Source: Mariniblastus fucicola
GTDB lineage: Bacteria > Planctomycetota > Planctomycetia > Pirellulales > Pirellulaceae
NCBI RefSeq assembly: GCF_008087665.1
Contig: NZ_CP042912.1
Coordinates: 6,076,001-6,140,000, forward strand
Direction: 5' to 3'
Length of the DNA: 64,000 nt
Shown here: piece by piece, positions 19,293 to 28,586 of the stretch
Layout of the letters: each line of letters opens with the position of its first letter
Numbering within the stretch: position 1 is the stretch's first letter
Program-made: the position numbers and the translations under genes
Notes under the pieces: generated by a model
The model's database searches: none
The model's input: the letters and a program-made list of their open reading frames with translations, nothing else
What the model was told of the DNA's origin: nothing

Positions 19293-19602
19293 AGTCGCTC
19301 GCCACCGTTTGAAATGGACACAAACTATCAACCACTTTTGGTGTGGCCAATGAGCACCCGTTGACGCCATCGAGCTTCAATTCGGAAGCGATGGCGGACT
19401 ACCTTTGCGTGGCTGGCTAGATCGAGAAAAAGACTCGAGTCAGTGTGGCTTGCTGCGATTTTGGTAATCAGAAATATTGTCAGGCTTTCGCCGACTTCCA
19501 TCGTAGCACGTGATGATCCTCGCAAAAACCCGGAAAAACGGGAGGTTTCCATGGCATTGGGATCGCCACTCAGGTTGCCCTGCCCCGCAGAATGCTGCCG
19601 AC
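19293..19602. other. Intergenic region without recognisable gene
   Basis: Only short overlapping frames occur between the Cys/Lys-rich gene and the YetF-like gene; nothing supports coding, an RNA gene or a repeat. Confidence 0.4.
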
Positions 19603-20124
19603 TCAATCGCCAATGGTTTTAGTTCCGAGCAACAAGTCTTCCTCCAACGTATCGCCATGCATGACGGAGATGTCGCCCGTGGTCTCGAGAATGACCGCTC
19701 GAACTTTGGAAAGTTCCAGTACGTTTGACTCCCGAAGCTTGGCGATCAGATCGCTCTCAGTGACTCGTGTCGCAAACAGAGCCTCTTCGATAAACGCGCC
19801 GTCCCGCATCAGTAGCAGAGGTCTATTCTGAACCAGAGTTTCGAATGTGCTGGAACTCTTTCTCATTCGCGCAGCGGTGTATTGCACAAGGAACAAACCA
19901 ACCATGGCGACCAAAGCCTGCATGAATCCTTTCCAGCCAGTGGCCTGGCTTGCCCCGGCGAGCAACGATCCAACTGCGACCGTCATCACAAAATCGAAGT
20001 TTGTCATTTTGGAAAATGATCGCAGACCGTTTATGCGAGTCAACAACACGACCCAGACCATGGCGGTTGCTGTCAGAATCAGACCGCGAAGGAACAGGTC
20101 CAGTGCAGGATCATTTACAAACAT
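19603..20124 (-). CDS. DUF421/YetF-like membrane protein
   Basis: The ATG at 20124 (MFVNDPALDLFLRGLILTAT) is the natural start; the frame extends nine residues further to 20151. Three N-terminal membrane segments carry the family features RINGLRSFSKMTNFDFVMTV and AVGSLLAGA. A soluble C-terminal YetF-like domain follows (RPLLLMRDGAFIEEALFATRV, then ESDLIAKLRESNVLELSKV and AVILETTGDISVM). DUF421 proteins are common in bacterial inner membranes and their biochemical role is largely unknown; spore-associated relatives exist in Bacillus. The 173-residue length suits the family. Confidence 0.88.
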   Translation of the reverse strand: MFVNDPALDLFLRGLILTATAMVWVVLLTRINGLRSFSKMTNFDFVMTVAVGSLLAGASQATGWKGFMQALVAMVGLFLVQYTAARMRKSSSTFETLVQNRPLLLMRDGAFIEEALFATRVTESDLIAKLRESNVLELSKVRAVILETTGDISVMHGDTLEEDLLLGTKTIGD

Positions 20125-20464
20125 CGTCGCATTATCTTTCCGTAGGGACAAACGGGCGCAGAATAATTTTGCTGCTGAAACCCGGTTGGTTGATCGCGTT
20201 CTGGCTGCTTGCAGAGCAAAGATCTGCCAGAGCCTGCGACGGATCTTTGCAAAGCGTGTGCCAGTTTCCAGACCTTGGCGCGAAAGCGAATCTCATCGAT
20301 TCCGCAGCACTCATTATGGCGTTTCCAAACCATTCAACGGTCGCCGCGATCACAGAACGACCAATCTGCCTGAATCAAGCCCAATCAAAATCATAGAGCT
20401 GCAAGTCGCTGGTCCGGCAGGCCAAAAGGCATCCGGCTGAATACTTGGAATCGAAACAGCCAAC
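20125..20464. other. Intergenic region upstream of the YetF-like gene
   Basis: Plus-strand frames here run on from the antisense of the YetF-like gene and show no domain. No RNA gene or repeat is seen; the region should hold the promoter of the minus-strand gene. Confidence 0.4.
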
Positions 20465-20890
20465 TTAGTCGACTAAAAAATCAGCGACCGATACGTTAGC
20501 GATTCGAAGCAACGACAGAACCAGAGCCCATACGAGAAACGAAATGGCGACTGCGAAAAAGCGGTGTCTGCCGTGAGCCCGTTTCACCGAAAGCTGCAAC
20601 GGGGCGAACAGGATTACCAAGACAGGGCTGCCGACAATCGTCAATAGAATGACTACGTAGATGCTTTGCATCACAAAGCCCGCCGCACCGAAATATCGAT
20701 CATGATGCATCGCAGAAACACTGGTTCCAGAAATTCTGAATAGCGACGCCGTGGCACAGACCATCGCTCCAGCCACAACTGGGTGCATCCAAGTCACGAA
20801 GTCGACAACGCGCGGACGAAAAGGCACCTTGTCTGTGGCTCTGGAATATCGAGGAGGTGATGCAAATGGATTGTTCAACGTATCAATCAA
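20465..20890 (-). CDS. Small membrane protein of unknown function
   Basis: The 141-residue product begins MIDTLNNPFASPPRYS, a short polar leader of the NPF-SPP type often seen on small planctomycete membrane proteins. Three hydrophobic segments follow (VVAGAMVCATASLF, AAGFVMQSIYVVILLTIVG continuing into PVLVILFAPL, and FFAVAISFLVWALVLSLL). No family or catalytic residues are recognised. It is divergent from the kinase gene. Confidence 0.6.
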   Translation of the reverse strand: MIDTLNNPFASPPRYSRATDKVPFRPRVVDFVTWMHPVVAGAMVCATASLFRISGTSVSAMHHDRYFGAAGFVMQSIYVVILLTIVGSPVLVILFAPLQLSVKRAHGRHRFFAVAISFLVWALVLSLLRIANVSVADFLVD

Positions 20891-21177
20891 TAGATCAAAA
20901 CAGGTTCTTCAAGTACCTGGCAAGTACGATAGGCGATTGCCGCTCAGGCTGGACCACCACTGGGATCTCAATCAGTATGAGTTAGACAAAAAAGCTCGCA
21001 AGTATCGGACAACAGGGCGAGGGACGCTCACCAACAGTTTGCAATCGCGGTTATTGCGGACAACAATACGTCCGACTTCGGCATCTCACGTTCGTGCGAG
21101 TTCGACCAAGCCGTTATCATTACACGCTGCTCTCAGCGAACTACTCCAAATATTCTGATCACGACCGAGGCTCTCAG

Positions 21178-24100
21178 GTGGACGGCAAGAACCGGCAGCA
21201 TCGCATTAATGAGCTCGTGATCGAAGCGCGCAAGATTTCCGCGAATTCCCTCGACGCGTTTCTTCAACAGCACTGTGCCGACGATGCCGAACTTCGAGCC
21301 GCGGTTGAAAAGGAACTGGGGATTGATCCTGAGCATCAACTCAGCGAATTCGAATCAACCGCCGACGGTATTCGAGACTCTGCCCTTAGTCCAGAACAGC
21401 CTATACATGAACTGAGTGCCAGCGCTGCTGACCGCAATCTACTTTTCGGAATCGTTGCTCTGCAAATGAACTTCATCGATCGCGACTCTCTGATTGTCGC
21501 GATGAACTCATGGGCTCTGAAGAAAACCGAGCCAATTGAGGAGATTCTGGTTGAGCAAGGTGCGATGGACGCTGCGGCGAAAGTTTTACTAAGTGCGTTG
21601 GTCGACAAACACCTGGAGCATCACGGACACAGCGCAGAAGAAAGTCTGGGAGCTTTGAGCTCGGGAAGTGATGATTTGAGAGCATCGCTGCTGGAAATTA
21701 AGGACGCGGAACTGGGCCAGTCAGTCATTCACCTCGGTTCCAACATTCAGGACTCCCAATCGGATGAACGCACCGCGGCTCTTGGAGCTCGTTCTACAAA
21801 GTCCGGACGGTTTCGAATTCTCAGACCTCACAAGAATGGAGGGCTCGGGGCGGTCTCGGTTGCTCTGGATGAAGAACTGAATCGAGAGGTCGCACTCAAG
21901 GAAGTTCTTCCGAAGTATTCCGACTACCAGATGGCTCATGACCGATTGCGCGTCGAAGCCGAAATCACCGGTGGGCTGGAGCATCCCGGAATCGTGCCCG
22001 TCTACGGCCTTGGAAGTCATCCAAACGGCAGCCCGTTTTATTGCATGCGGTTCATCCAGGGCGATAGCCTCAAAGGAGCCATCCGGAGATACCATGAATC
22101 GAAAGATACTATGACGACGTCGGATCGCAATCTCGAATTGCGTTCGTTGCTGCGACGTTTCATCGACGTCTGCGACGCGGTCAGCTATGCGCACAGTCGA
22201 CGTGTCCTGCATCGCGACTTGAAGCCGGGCAACATCATGCTCGGAAAATATGGCGAAACGCTGGTCGTCGACTGGGGCTTGGCCAAGGCGACAGGCAAAC
22301 GCGAAGAGGCCTCGGACCGAACAGAGATGCCGATTGTTCCCCGGTCAGGAAGCACTGCAGCGCCGACGATCGCGGGCTCAGCCATTGGGACTCCGGAGTA
22401 CATGAGTCCGGAACAGGCCGAAGGGCGCGTTGACCAATTGGGGCCGACAACTGACGTCTATAGTCTTGGCGCTACGATGTTTTGTTTGCTGACTGGCCGT
22501 CCACCAATCGTCGCTGACGGAATCACGGAAAAACTGGACAAGGTTAAGCATGGAGACTTTCCAAAACCAACCGATCTGGACAAGTCGATCCCAAGACCAC
22601 TGGAGGCCATTTGCCTCAAAGCGATGCGGACCTATCCAAGTCGCCGCTACTCTACGGCGAGCGATTTGTCTGATGACGTCGAACGATGGTTAGCCGACGA
22701 AACCGTTTCTGCATTCCCCGAACCGCTGTTGCAGCGAGCCACGAGGGCTATCCGTAAGAATCGAACTGCTGCGACGGCAGTGGCAGCCGCGACAGTGATG
22801 GCTCTGTTGGGATTGCTCGGAATGAACCTTGTGACTCGTTCAAAAAATCGTGAGATCCAGGCGAGAAACACAGAAATTGAGCTTCGCAACGAACAGTTGG
22901 CCGGGCTGAACAATGACCTGACCAAATCGAATGAAGCACTCAACGAGAGCTACAAGACTTTCCGATCTGTGACTGCCGAGATGATCCAAAAGGCGGAAAG
23001 TGAATTGTCTCAAATGCCCGGCATGGAAGAGACTCGCAAGTGGCTAACGAGGACGACTGCTGAGACGTTCGAAGAATTCATAGACAATGAACCAGATTCG
23101 TTGAATGTCACCAACTCTGAAAACTCACAGATATGGCTGGCTCAATTGCTCCGTATTGACGCCAACAACCTCCGCAACGATAACCAGATTGAAGCGGCGG
23201 TTGAGAAACATCGAAATGCAGTATCAATTTTTGAAGGTGTCGTCGAGAAAAACCCTGAAGGCGCTCAAGGGATCGGAATGCTGTCGGAAAGCTATCGTGA
23301 CTACGCCGTCACACTTGCACGCCACGGTCAACTGGAACGCAGTGAAGAAGTCTTTGAAGAAACAATCCGTCTGAGCCAACAGCTTCTTTCCAAATATCCA
23401 GACTCCAAGAACTGTCAGCTTCTAATGGCGATCAACTATCTCGACTTTTCAGGCCTCAAGGAAAAACTCGGTGACTTTGAGGGCGCGAAATCAATGGCGA
23501 CGAAGTCAGCCGATCTATTCACCGCGTTGCTCGGCAAGAATGATTTAAAGTTAAAGAACCGCCGGATGGGTGCTCTCGCACTGGGTAAAATTGCATCGTT
23601 TCAACGCAAGTCTGGGGATTTCGAACTGGCGCGAACTTCTGTCGAGGAAGCGGCACGAATCGCGCGAGCCAACGCCGCGGAAAGCGACATGCGAGCCGAT
23701 CAACACGTCCTGGCCAAGGTGTTGCTTGAGTCGGTAAGAATCGACCTCGATCGCACAACCGTGAACGAGGAAACCGTAGCACTGATCAAAGAAGCAATTG
23801 GATTTTGGGAACAACTGCATGAACAATATCGTGAGTTCTCAGCCTATCATCATTATCTGGTTGCCTCCCATACGACATATGGTCAAACACTATCTCAAAA
23901 CGATGAGATCGAAAGAGCAACAGTCCAATTTGAGAATGCGATTCGACTGGGAGATGCTTTCTACAAACGAAACCCCAAAAGCACTCGCGGATTGGAGCGA
24001 ATCGGTGACGCATTGCTCGTCTATTCCAAACACGAACTGAAGAACGGGAACAGAGAGGAGTCACTGGATCTGGCCCGTCGAGCATTGGTCAGATTTCAGG

Positions 24101-24192
24101 AAGCAGTACTGATCCAACCAAAATCAGCACTGCTTAAAGAACAACTGGCGGAAGCTCGCGAACTCGTCGAGACCGCCGAAAAAACAAATTGA
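21178..24192 (+). CDS. Membrane-anchored Ser/Thr protein kinase with helical (TPR-like) C-terminal repeat region
   Basis: GTG at 21178 is preferred because GAGG lies 7 bases before it; the frame opens further upstream at 21094. In the 1004-residue product, residues 80-150 hold a planctomycete kinase-associated segment (DRNLLFGIVALQMNFIDRDS). The kinase domain covers about 210-505, with a glycine-rich loop NGGLGAVSVA, Lys241, HRD at 345-347 (LHRDLKPGN) and DWG in place of DFG at 365-367. TPEYMSPEQAEG is the activation-segment end. A membrane helix lies at 530-552, then a Glu/Asn-rich coiled coil and about 380 residues of helical repeats, presumably periplasmic. It should phosphorylate Ser/Thr in the cytoplasm while sensing or binding partners outside. 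Confidence 0.93.
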   Translation: MDGKNRQHRINELVIEARKISANSLDAFLQQHCADDAELRAAVEKELGIDPEHQLSEFESTADGIRDSALSPEQPIHELSASAADRNLLFGIVALQMNFIDRDSLIVAMNSWALKKTEPIEEILVEQGAMDAAAKVLLSALVDKHLEHHGHSAEESLGALSSGSDDLRASLLEIKDAELGQSVIHLGSNIQDSQSDERTAALGARSTKSGRFRILRPHKNGGLGAVSVALDEELNREVALKEVLPKYSDYQMAHDRLRVEAEITGGLEHPGIVPVYGLGSHPNGSPFYCMRFIQGDSLKGAIRRYHESKDTMTTSDRNLELRSLLRRFIDVCDAVSYAHSRRVLHRDLKPGNIMLGKYGETLVVDWGLAKATGKREEASDRTEMPIVPRSGSTAAPTIAGSAIGTPEYMSPEQAEGRVDQLGPTTDVYSLGATMFCLLTGRPPIVADGITEKLDKVKHGDFPKPTDLDKSIPRPLEAICLKAMRTYPSRRYSTASDLSDDVERWLADETVSAFPEPLLQRATRAIRKNRTAATAVAAATVMALLGLLGMNLVTRSKNREIQARNTEIELRNEQLAGLNNDLTKSNEALNESYKTFRSVTAEMIQKAESELSQMPGMEETRKWLTRTTAETFEEFIDNEPDSLNVTNSENSQIWLAQLLRIDANNLRNDNQIEAAVEKHRNAVSIFEGVVEKNPEGAQGIGMLSESYRDYAVTLARHGQLERSEEVFEETIRLSQQLLSKYPDSKNCQLLMAINYLDFSGLKEKLGDFEGAKSMATKSADLFTALLGKNDLKLKNRRMGALALGKIASFQRKSGDFELARTSVEEAARIARANAAESDMRADQHVLAKVLLESVRIDLDRTTVNEETVALIKEAIGFWEQLHEQYREFSAYHHYLVASHTTYGQTLSQNDEIERATVQFENAIRLGDAFYKRNPKSTRGLERIGDALLVYSKHELKNGNREESLDLARRALVRFQEAVLIQPKSALLKEQLAEARELVETAEKTN

Positions 24193-24217
24193 ACTTCTTA
24201 CCCTTTGAAAGTTAGCG

Positions 24218-24553
24218 ATGCACGACTTGGACCTAAATAAAAAACCGATTGTAACAACGGCAGAACATGTCATCTCGTTCAGCCCTGGCATGACGATTAA
24301 GTTGCGATTGAATGGTCGAAGATTGAAAGATATTACCCAAATAGACATTGTCGGGAGGAGAGGTCAGGATCAATCACCGGCGATTCGAGTGGCCCCCGAA
24401 GACACGATCCAGATATCTCAGGATGAATTGATCATAACGTTCACTATCCCTGAAAACGGCTTTTGGAAGAAAGAGCCAGAAATTGACGAATCTGAGGAGT
24501 TGGAGATCACGGTTACAACCAATGAAGGCGACGACTCAACAATCTACCCCTAA
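24218..24553 (+). CDS. Hypothetical protein downstream of the kinase
   Basis: The 111-residue product has no signal peptide or membrane segment. Alternating beta-type stretches (VISFSPGMTIKLRLNGRRL, ITQIDIVGRRG, ELIITFTIP, ELEITVTTNEGD) suggest a small immunoglobulin/IPT-like beta-sandwich. It starts 25 bases after the kinase stop on the same strand, so it is probably co-transcribed and may be a partner or substrate of the kinase; this rests on position alone. Confidence 0.6.
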   Translation: MHDLDLNKKPIVTTAEHVISFSPGMTIKLRLNGRRLKDITQIDIVGRRGQDQSPAIRVAPEDTIQISQDELIITFTIPENGFWKKEPEIDESEELEITVTTNEGDDSTIYP

Positions 24554-24638
24554 CCCCTCAAAGAATTGCTTCGGCTCACGCTACCTGCCTATCGATATCA
24601 AGGGTCCTTCGCCTCCAACTGAGCCCGACAAACCGCAG

Positions 24639-24684
24639 CCCGATCGCCCTGCGGTCGGGATTGCTTGGCGGTCGAACTGACCGC
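24639..24684. terminator. Two adjacent stem-loops between convergent genes
   Basis: CCCGATCGC/GCGGTCGGG (24639-24659, 3-base loop, one wobble pair) and GCGGTC/GACCGC (24668-24684, 5-base loop) lie just beyond the stop of cysM and between two converging genes. They fit a bidirectional transcription end, although no T-tract is present. Confidence 0.5.
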
Positions 24685-25625
24685 TAAGAAAGTTCGAGTT
24701 TCTCAATCGTCTGCTGCTCGCCGGAGTCCGCGAAAACTGTGGAACTCAGATAGCGGTCGCCGCGATCGCAAATGATCGTCACCACAATGCCGGATTCCAG
24801 TTCCGCGCAGATTTGCTGTGCCACCAACGTTGCTCCCGCCGCGGAGATGCCGCAAAACATTCCGTATTCCGAAGCCAGCCATCGAGCCTGAACTTCGGCG
24901 TCCGCCTGGCTCACGTCGACGATTCGGTCGACTCGTTCCGGCTCGAAGAACTTGGGCAAGTACTCCTGGGGCCAGCGGCGAATGCCCGGAATTCGCGAAC
25001 CCTTCGTCGGCTGGCACCCCACAATGGTCACGTCAGGGTTCTGCTCTTTGAGAAAACGGCTGACGCCCATTATCGTTCCAGTGGTTCCCATTGCTGACAC
25101 AAAATGCGTGATCTGCCCATCGGTGTCTCGCCAAATTTCCGGCCCCGTCGTTTCATAATGAGCCAGCGGATTGTCGGTGTTGGCAAACTGATCCAACATG
25201 AAGTAACCATCCTGTTTCGCTCGATGCCGGGCAAAATCAATCGCTCCTTCGATGGTTCGCTCACCCGGCGTCAGGATGACTTTCGCGCCAAACGCTCGCA
25301 TCGTTCGCACCCGTTCGGCGGTGCTGTTGGCAGGCATGACCAGTTCAATCGGATAGCCTTTCGAGGCTGCGATCATCGCCAGTGCGATTCCCGTGTTGCC
25401 ACTGGTCGGCTCAATCAGCGTCATCCCGGGTTTCAGATCTCCACGGTCTTCGGCGCGCTGGATCATCGAACGCGCCGCGCGGTCCTTAACGCTGCTGGCC
25501 GGATTGTTGCCTTCCAGTTTTCCAAACAGGCGAACCTTTGGATTGTCTGAACCGGTCGGAATCTCAACCAATGGCGTGTTGCCGACCAGGCCCACCATGG
25601 CGGACGACGCGTTGATTTTGTGCAT
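24684..25625 (-). CDS. cysM: Cysteine synthase B (O-acetylserine sulfhydrylase)
   Basis: The ATG at 25625 (MHKINASSAMVGLVGNTPLV) is taken as the start; ten further upstream residues are possible. The PLP lysine is Lys47 in NNPASSVKDRAA, and the phosphate- and substrate-binding loops are EPTSGNTGIALA and VSAMGTTGTIMG. The segment PQEYLPKFFEPERVDRIVDV matches CysM rather than CysK. The enzyme makes cysteine from O-acetylserine and sulfide, and CysM can also use thiosulfate. The gene is divergent from the exported-methyltransferase operon across an AT-rich gap with inverted repeats that could control both. Confidence 0.92.
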   Translation of the reverse strand: MHKINASSAMVGLVGNTPLVEIPTGSDNPKVRLFGKLEGNNPASSVKDRAARSMIQRAEDRGDLKPGMTLIEPTSGNTGIALAMIAASKGYPIELVMPANSTAERVRTMRAFGAKVILTPGERTIEGAIDFARHRAKQDGYFMLDQFANTDNPLAHYETTGPEIWRDTDGQITHFVSAMGTTGTIMGVSRFLKEQNPDVTIVGCQPTKGSRIPGIRRWPQEYLPKFFEPERVDRIVDVSQADAEVQARWLASEYGMFCGISAAGATLVAQQICAELESGIVVTIICDRGDRYLSSTVFADSGEQQTIEKLELS

Positions 25626-25694
25626 GATGAAGCCTGTTTCGTTAAAGCCAGTCAAGCTTGCTCGGCGGAGTTGAAACGGCCTCCCAACCGAGCA

Positions 25695-25731
25695 TGCATT
25701 CTATATGCAAATATATCGATTAATGTCGATA
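25695..25731. promoter_or_regulatory. Two AT-rich inverted repeats between divergent cysM and methyltransferase genes
   Basis: TGCAT-N5-ATGCA (25695-25709) and TATCGATTAATGTCGATA (25714-25731, TATCGA-N6-TCGATA) sit side by side in the most AT-rich part of the 190-base divergent gap. The 18-base site has the size and symmetry of ArsR- or Rrf2-type operators, which often control sulfur genes. No regulator gene is nearby. Confidence 0.4.
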
Positions 25732-25814
25732 CTTCTATTCCATCTTCACGGAAATCGGCTAAATTTGGTGAAGTTGGTTTTCCCCGCACTGTCAAAGTAC
25801 ACGAAAGAGAGACG

Positions 25815-26573
25815 ATGCAAACGAATACGATGCGTCTGGCCATGCTGCTGATCTTGGCATTCCCAATCGGGCTTTGTGCTCAAACGGAAACGGCCAACGA
25901 GACCGAACAGAAGTCTTCGAGCAGCGAATCGTCGTCGATGGGCGGCGAAAAGAGCGTCAAGCCAGGAGTCAACAAGAACTTCGTCGATCCGAATCTGGAT
26001 GTCGATTCTTATGTGAAACGTTTTGAGATCGAAAGTCGTGAGGTGTACCTGACCCGGGAACGAATCCTGGCGGCTTGCGACATCGAAAAAGGTGACTCGG
26101 TCGCTGACGTTGGAGCAGGTACAGGGCTGTTCTCCCGAATGTTCTCAACCATGGTGGGCGATGAAGGCTGGGTATACTCCGTCGATATCTCGCCCAGATT
26201 CCTTGAGCATATTAACCGCGAGTCGGCCAAACATCAGATCAGCAACATCACCGGTGTGCTGTGTGCCGAAAACAGCGTCAGCCTTCCGCCCAATTCCGTT
26301 GATGTCGTTTTCATTTGCGACACGTATCACCATTTCGAGTATCCGCAATCGACTTTGGCTTCGATCAAACGCGCCCTCAAACCTGGCGGCCACATGATCG
26401 TGATTGATTTTGAGCGGATCGAGGGCGTCAGTCGCGATTGGACGATGGGTCATGTCCGTGCCGGAAAAGAAGTGTTTCAGGCGGAGATCCTTGATGCCGG
26501 ATTCAAGCTGGCTGAAGAGAAGAAGATCGACGGCTTTCAGGAGAACTACTTCCTGAAGTTTACGAAAGAGTAA
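25815..26573 (+). CDS. Exported SAM-dependent methyltransferase
   Basis: The ATG at 25815, with GAGAG just upstream, is preferred over the frame opening at 25620 because it yields a signal peptide (MQTNTMRLAMLLILAFPIGL, cleavage after CAQ). After a Ser/Glu-rich linker comes a class I methyltransferase fold: motif I VADVGAGTGLFSRMF, motif II VYSVDISPRF, motif IV VDVVFICDTYHHF and post-motif LKPGGHMIVIDF. The export of an enzyme that needs cytoplasmic SAM is unusual but recurs in planctomycetes. The substrate is unknown. The permease start codon follows one base after the stop, so the genes are translationally linked. Confidence 0.88.
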   Translation: MQTNTMRLAMLLILAFPIGLCAQTETANETEQKSSSSESSSMGGEKSVKPGVNKNFVDPNLDVDSYVKRFEIESREVYLTRERILAACDIEKGDSVADVGAGTGLFSRMFSTMVGDEGWVYSVDISPRFLEHINRESAKHQISNITGVLCAENSVSLPPNSVDVVFICDTYHHFEYPQSTLASIKRALKPGGHMIVIDFERIEGVSRDWTMGHVRAGKEVFQAEILDAGFKLAEEKKIDGFQENYFLKFTKE

Positions 26574-26574
26574 C

Positions 26575-27921
26575 ATGCCGGAATCCGAGTCGGAAACTTC
26601 GACAACTGGCAGACCATTTGGATTGTGGTCGGCAACATTCCTGGTCGTCGCCAACATGATCGGCGCGGGCGTGTTTACAACCAGCGGATTCTCTTTCGCT
26701 GATTTGGGAGACCGCCAGTTCGTAATGTACGCGTGGCTGATCGGTTCGCTGATCGCGGTCTGCGGTGCGATCAGCTACGGTCAGCTCGCTCAGCGAATTA
26801 CCGAATCCGGCGGAGAATATCTTTTCCTCAGCCGAATGGTTCACCCATCAATCGGATTCATTGCGGGTTGGGTTTCGTTGCTGGCGGGTTTCACCGGAGC
26901 GATTGCGTTTGCAGCAACGGCATTTGAGTCGTACGCGATTCCTGAATCGATTCGCCCCGGCTGGTTTCAACCCGGCATAGCCGCGATCGCCTCGATCGTG
27001 CTGTTCGGCATGTTGCATTCGTTTGTATTAAAGACGGGCGTGGTTGCACAAAACCTGGTGGTGGTTCTCAAGCTCGTGTTGCTGGCCGCGTTTGTTGCGA
27101 TCGCGTTCGCAAAGTTCCCCAGCGGCTGGGAGGGCATGCAGATTGAAACAGAGACGGTGACTTTCTCCGTTTATGCCATCGCTTCGACGCTGGTTTGGAT
27201 CTCGCTTAGCTTCAGCGGATTCAACGCAGCGGTTTATATCACTGGAGAAGTCGAAAACCCCAAGACCAATGTTCCTCGTGCTTTGCTGCTGGGCACTTTG
27301 ATCGTATCGGGTTTCTATTTGGCTTTGAATTTTGCCTTTCTGTTTGGGCCGGAGCCAGACAAGATTCGGGCCGTTCCCGATGTGGCTGCGGCGGCTTCGC
27401 AAGCCATCGGCGGCAACTGGATGGCAACGCTTATTCGCGTCATCGTCAGCGTTGCTTTGCTCAGCTCCGTTTCTTCGATGGTGATCGCGGGCCCGAGAGT
27501 CTACGCCAAGATGGCTGAAGACGGAGTGTTCCCCAAATTGTTTAACGCTTCAAAGGGTAAACACCACGCGGTGCCCGTAACGGCGATATGGCTGCAAGTC
27601 GCAATGGCTTCGGTCGTCGTGTATTTCTCGTCGCTGAAATCGTTGCTGGACTACCTCGGCTTCACGCTCTCGGTCAGCGCTGCGGTCGCTGTGGCATGTA
27701 TCTTTTGGACTCGGCGCACCAACGATACGGGGCTTCAGCGTATCTTCTTTTCGGCGATTGCAATGCTGTACGTTCTGGCAACGATCGTGCTGGCCGTGCT
27801 TTCAGCGATCAATCGCCCGCAACAGTTGATTGGCTTTGCGGTGACGATTATTAGTGGACTCGTGTTGTATTATGCATTGAGTACCATTGGAAAATCAGAC
27901 AACCCATCCAGAAATGAGTAA
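26575..27921 (+). CDS. Amino acid permease (APC superfamily)
   Basis: The 448-residue protein has about twelve membrane segments. The N-terminal SATFLVVANMIGAGVFTTSGF matches the APC TM1 helix break (GxG substrate-binding region), and the TM6 segment WISLSFSGFNAAVYITGEVE carries the family Glu-containing motif ending in NPKTNVPRAL. Transport of an amino acid or amine by proton exchange is expected; the substrate is not predictable. It lies between the exported methyltransferase and the OsmC gene with gaps of 1 and 3 bases, forming a tight three-gene operon. Confidence 0.9.
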   Translation: MPESESETSTTGRPFGLWSATFLVVANMIGAGVFTTSGFSFADLGDRQFVMYAWLIGSLIAVCGAISYGQLAQRITESGGEYLFLSRMVHPSIGFIAGWVSLLAGFTGAIAFAATAFESYAIPESIRPGWFQPGIAAIASIVLFGMLHSFVLKTGVVAQNLVVVLKLVLLAAFVAIAFAKFPSGWEGMQIETETVTFSVYAIASTLVWISLSFSGFNAAVYITGEVENPKTNVPRALLLGTLIVSGFYLALNFAFLFGPEPDKIRAVPDVAAAASQAIGGNWMATLIRVIVSVALLSSVSSMVIAGPRVYAKMAEDGVFPKLFNASKGKHHAVPVTAIWLQVAMASVVVYFSSLKSLLDYLGFTLSVSAAVAVACIFWTRRTNDTGLQRIFFSAIAMLYVLATIVLAVLSAINRPQQLIGFAVTIISGLVLYYALSTIGKSDNPSRNE

Positions 27922-27924
27922 ACG

Positions 27925-28362
27925 ATGAAGGCACGAGTTAAATGGCTTGACCACATGAGTTTCGTTGGTGAATCCGGCAGCGGTCACAGCGTCGTGATGG
28001 ATGGCTCACCGGACCACGGTGGACGTGACCTTGGCGTTCGGCCGATGGAAATGGTGTTGCTCGGACTCGGTGGCTGTTCCGCGTTCGACGTCATCAGTAT
28101 CCTGAAGAAGTCACGCCAGAACGTCGACGACTGCGAGGTCCATCTGGAAGCCGAACGCGCCGACGATGTTCCTGCCGTGTTTACGAAAATCAAACTGACT
28201 TACGTCGTAACCGGCAAAGATCTTTCGCAGACACAAGTCGATCGAGCGGTCAGCCTGTCGATGGACAAGTATTGCTCGGTCACAAAGATGCTTGAGGGAT
28301 CGGTCGACATCAGCTACGAAACACAGCTCGTATCGAGCGAAGAAAAACAAACGGGCCAGTAG
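27925..28362 (+). CDS. OsmC family protein (peroxide-reducing type)
   Basis: The 145-residue protein shows the OsmC fold with the two catalytic cysteines Cys51 (LGGCSAFDVISIL) and Cys117 (KYCSVTKML). RDLGVRPMEMVLLGLGG matches the YhfA-like subgroup. These proteins reduce organic hydroperoxides through the Cys pair. It is the last gene of the methyltransferase-permease operon, starting 3 bases after the permease stop. Its presence beside cysM and a possible sulfur-type operator points to thiol or peroxide stress. Confidence 0.9.
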   Translation: MKARVKWLDHMSFVGESGSGHSVVMDGSPDHGGRDLGVRPMEMVLLGLGGCSAFDVISILKKSRQNVDDCEVHLEAERADDVPAVFTKIKLTYVVTGKDLSQTQVDRAVSLSMDKYCSVTKMLEGSVDISYETQLVSSEEKQTGQ

Positions 28363-28586
28363 GCCAACCGAGGCATCCGAGGATTCTGCTCGCCGTGTTC
28401 CGCGAAAAGAGACCTGCCTGCTCTGCTACTAGCAAACATCTTTCTTCTTCCTTTTGGCCTCAAGGTAAACTCCTGGCCTTGCCTCCTTGCCGTTTTGCTA
28501 ACCCACTTCCCAGTTCCGTAAACGATCCGCGTCCGCCTCCAATCGAAAACGTCGCGGCGCCGCCTTCAATGCGTTTGCCGCGGTTT

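Noticed and set aside
19847-20440. Plus-strand frame of 197 codons
   Set aside because: Mostly antisense to the YetF-like gene; no domain or start signal.
20751-21158. Plus-strand frame upstream of the kinase
   Set aside because: Overlaps the membrane-protein gene and its leader; Arg-rich, no homology features. A sigma factor was looked for here and not found.
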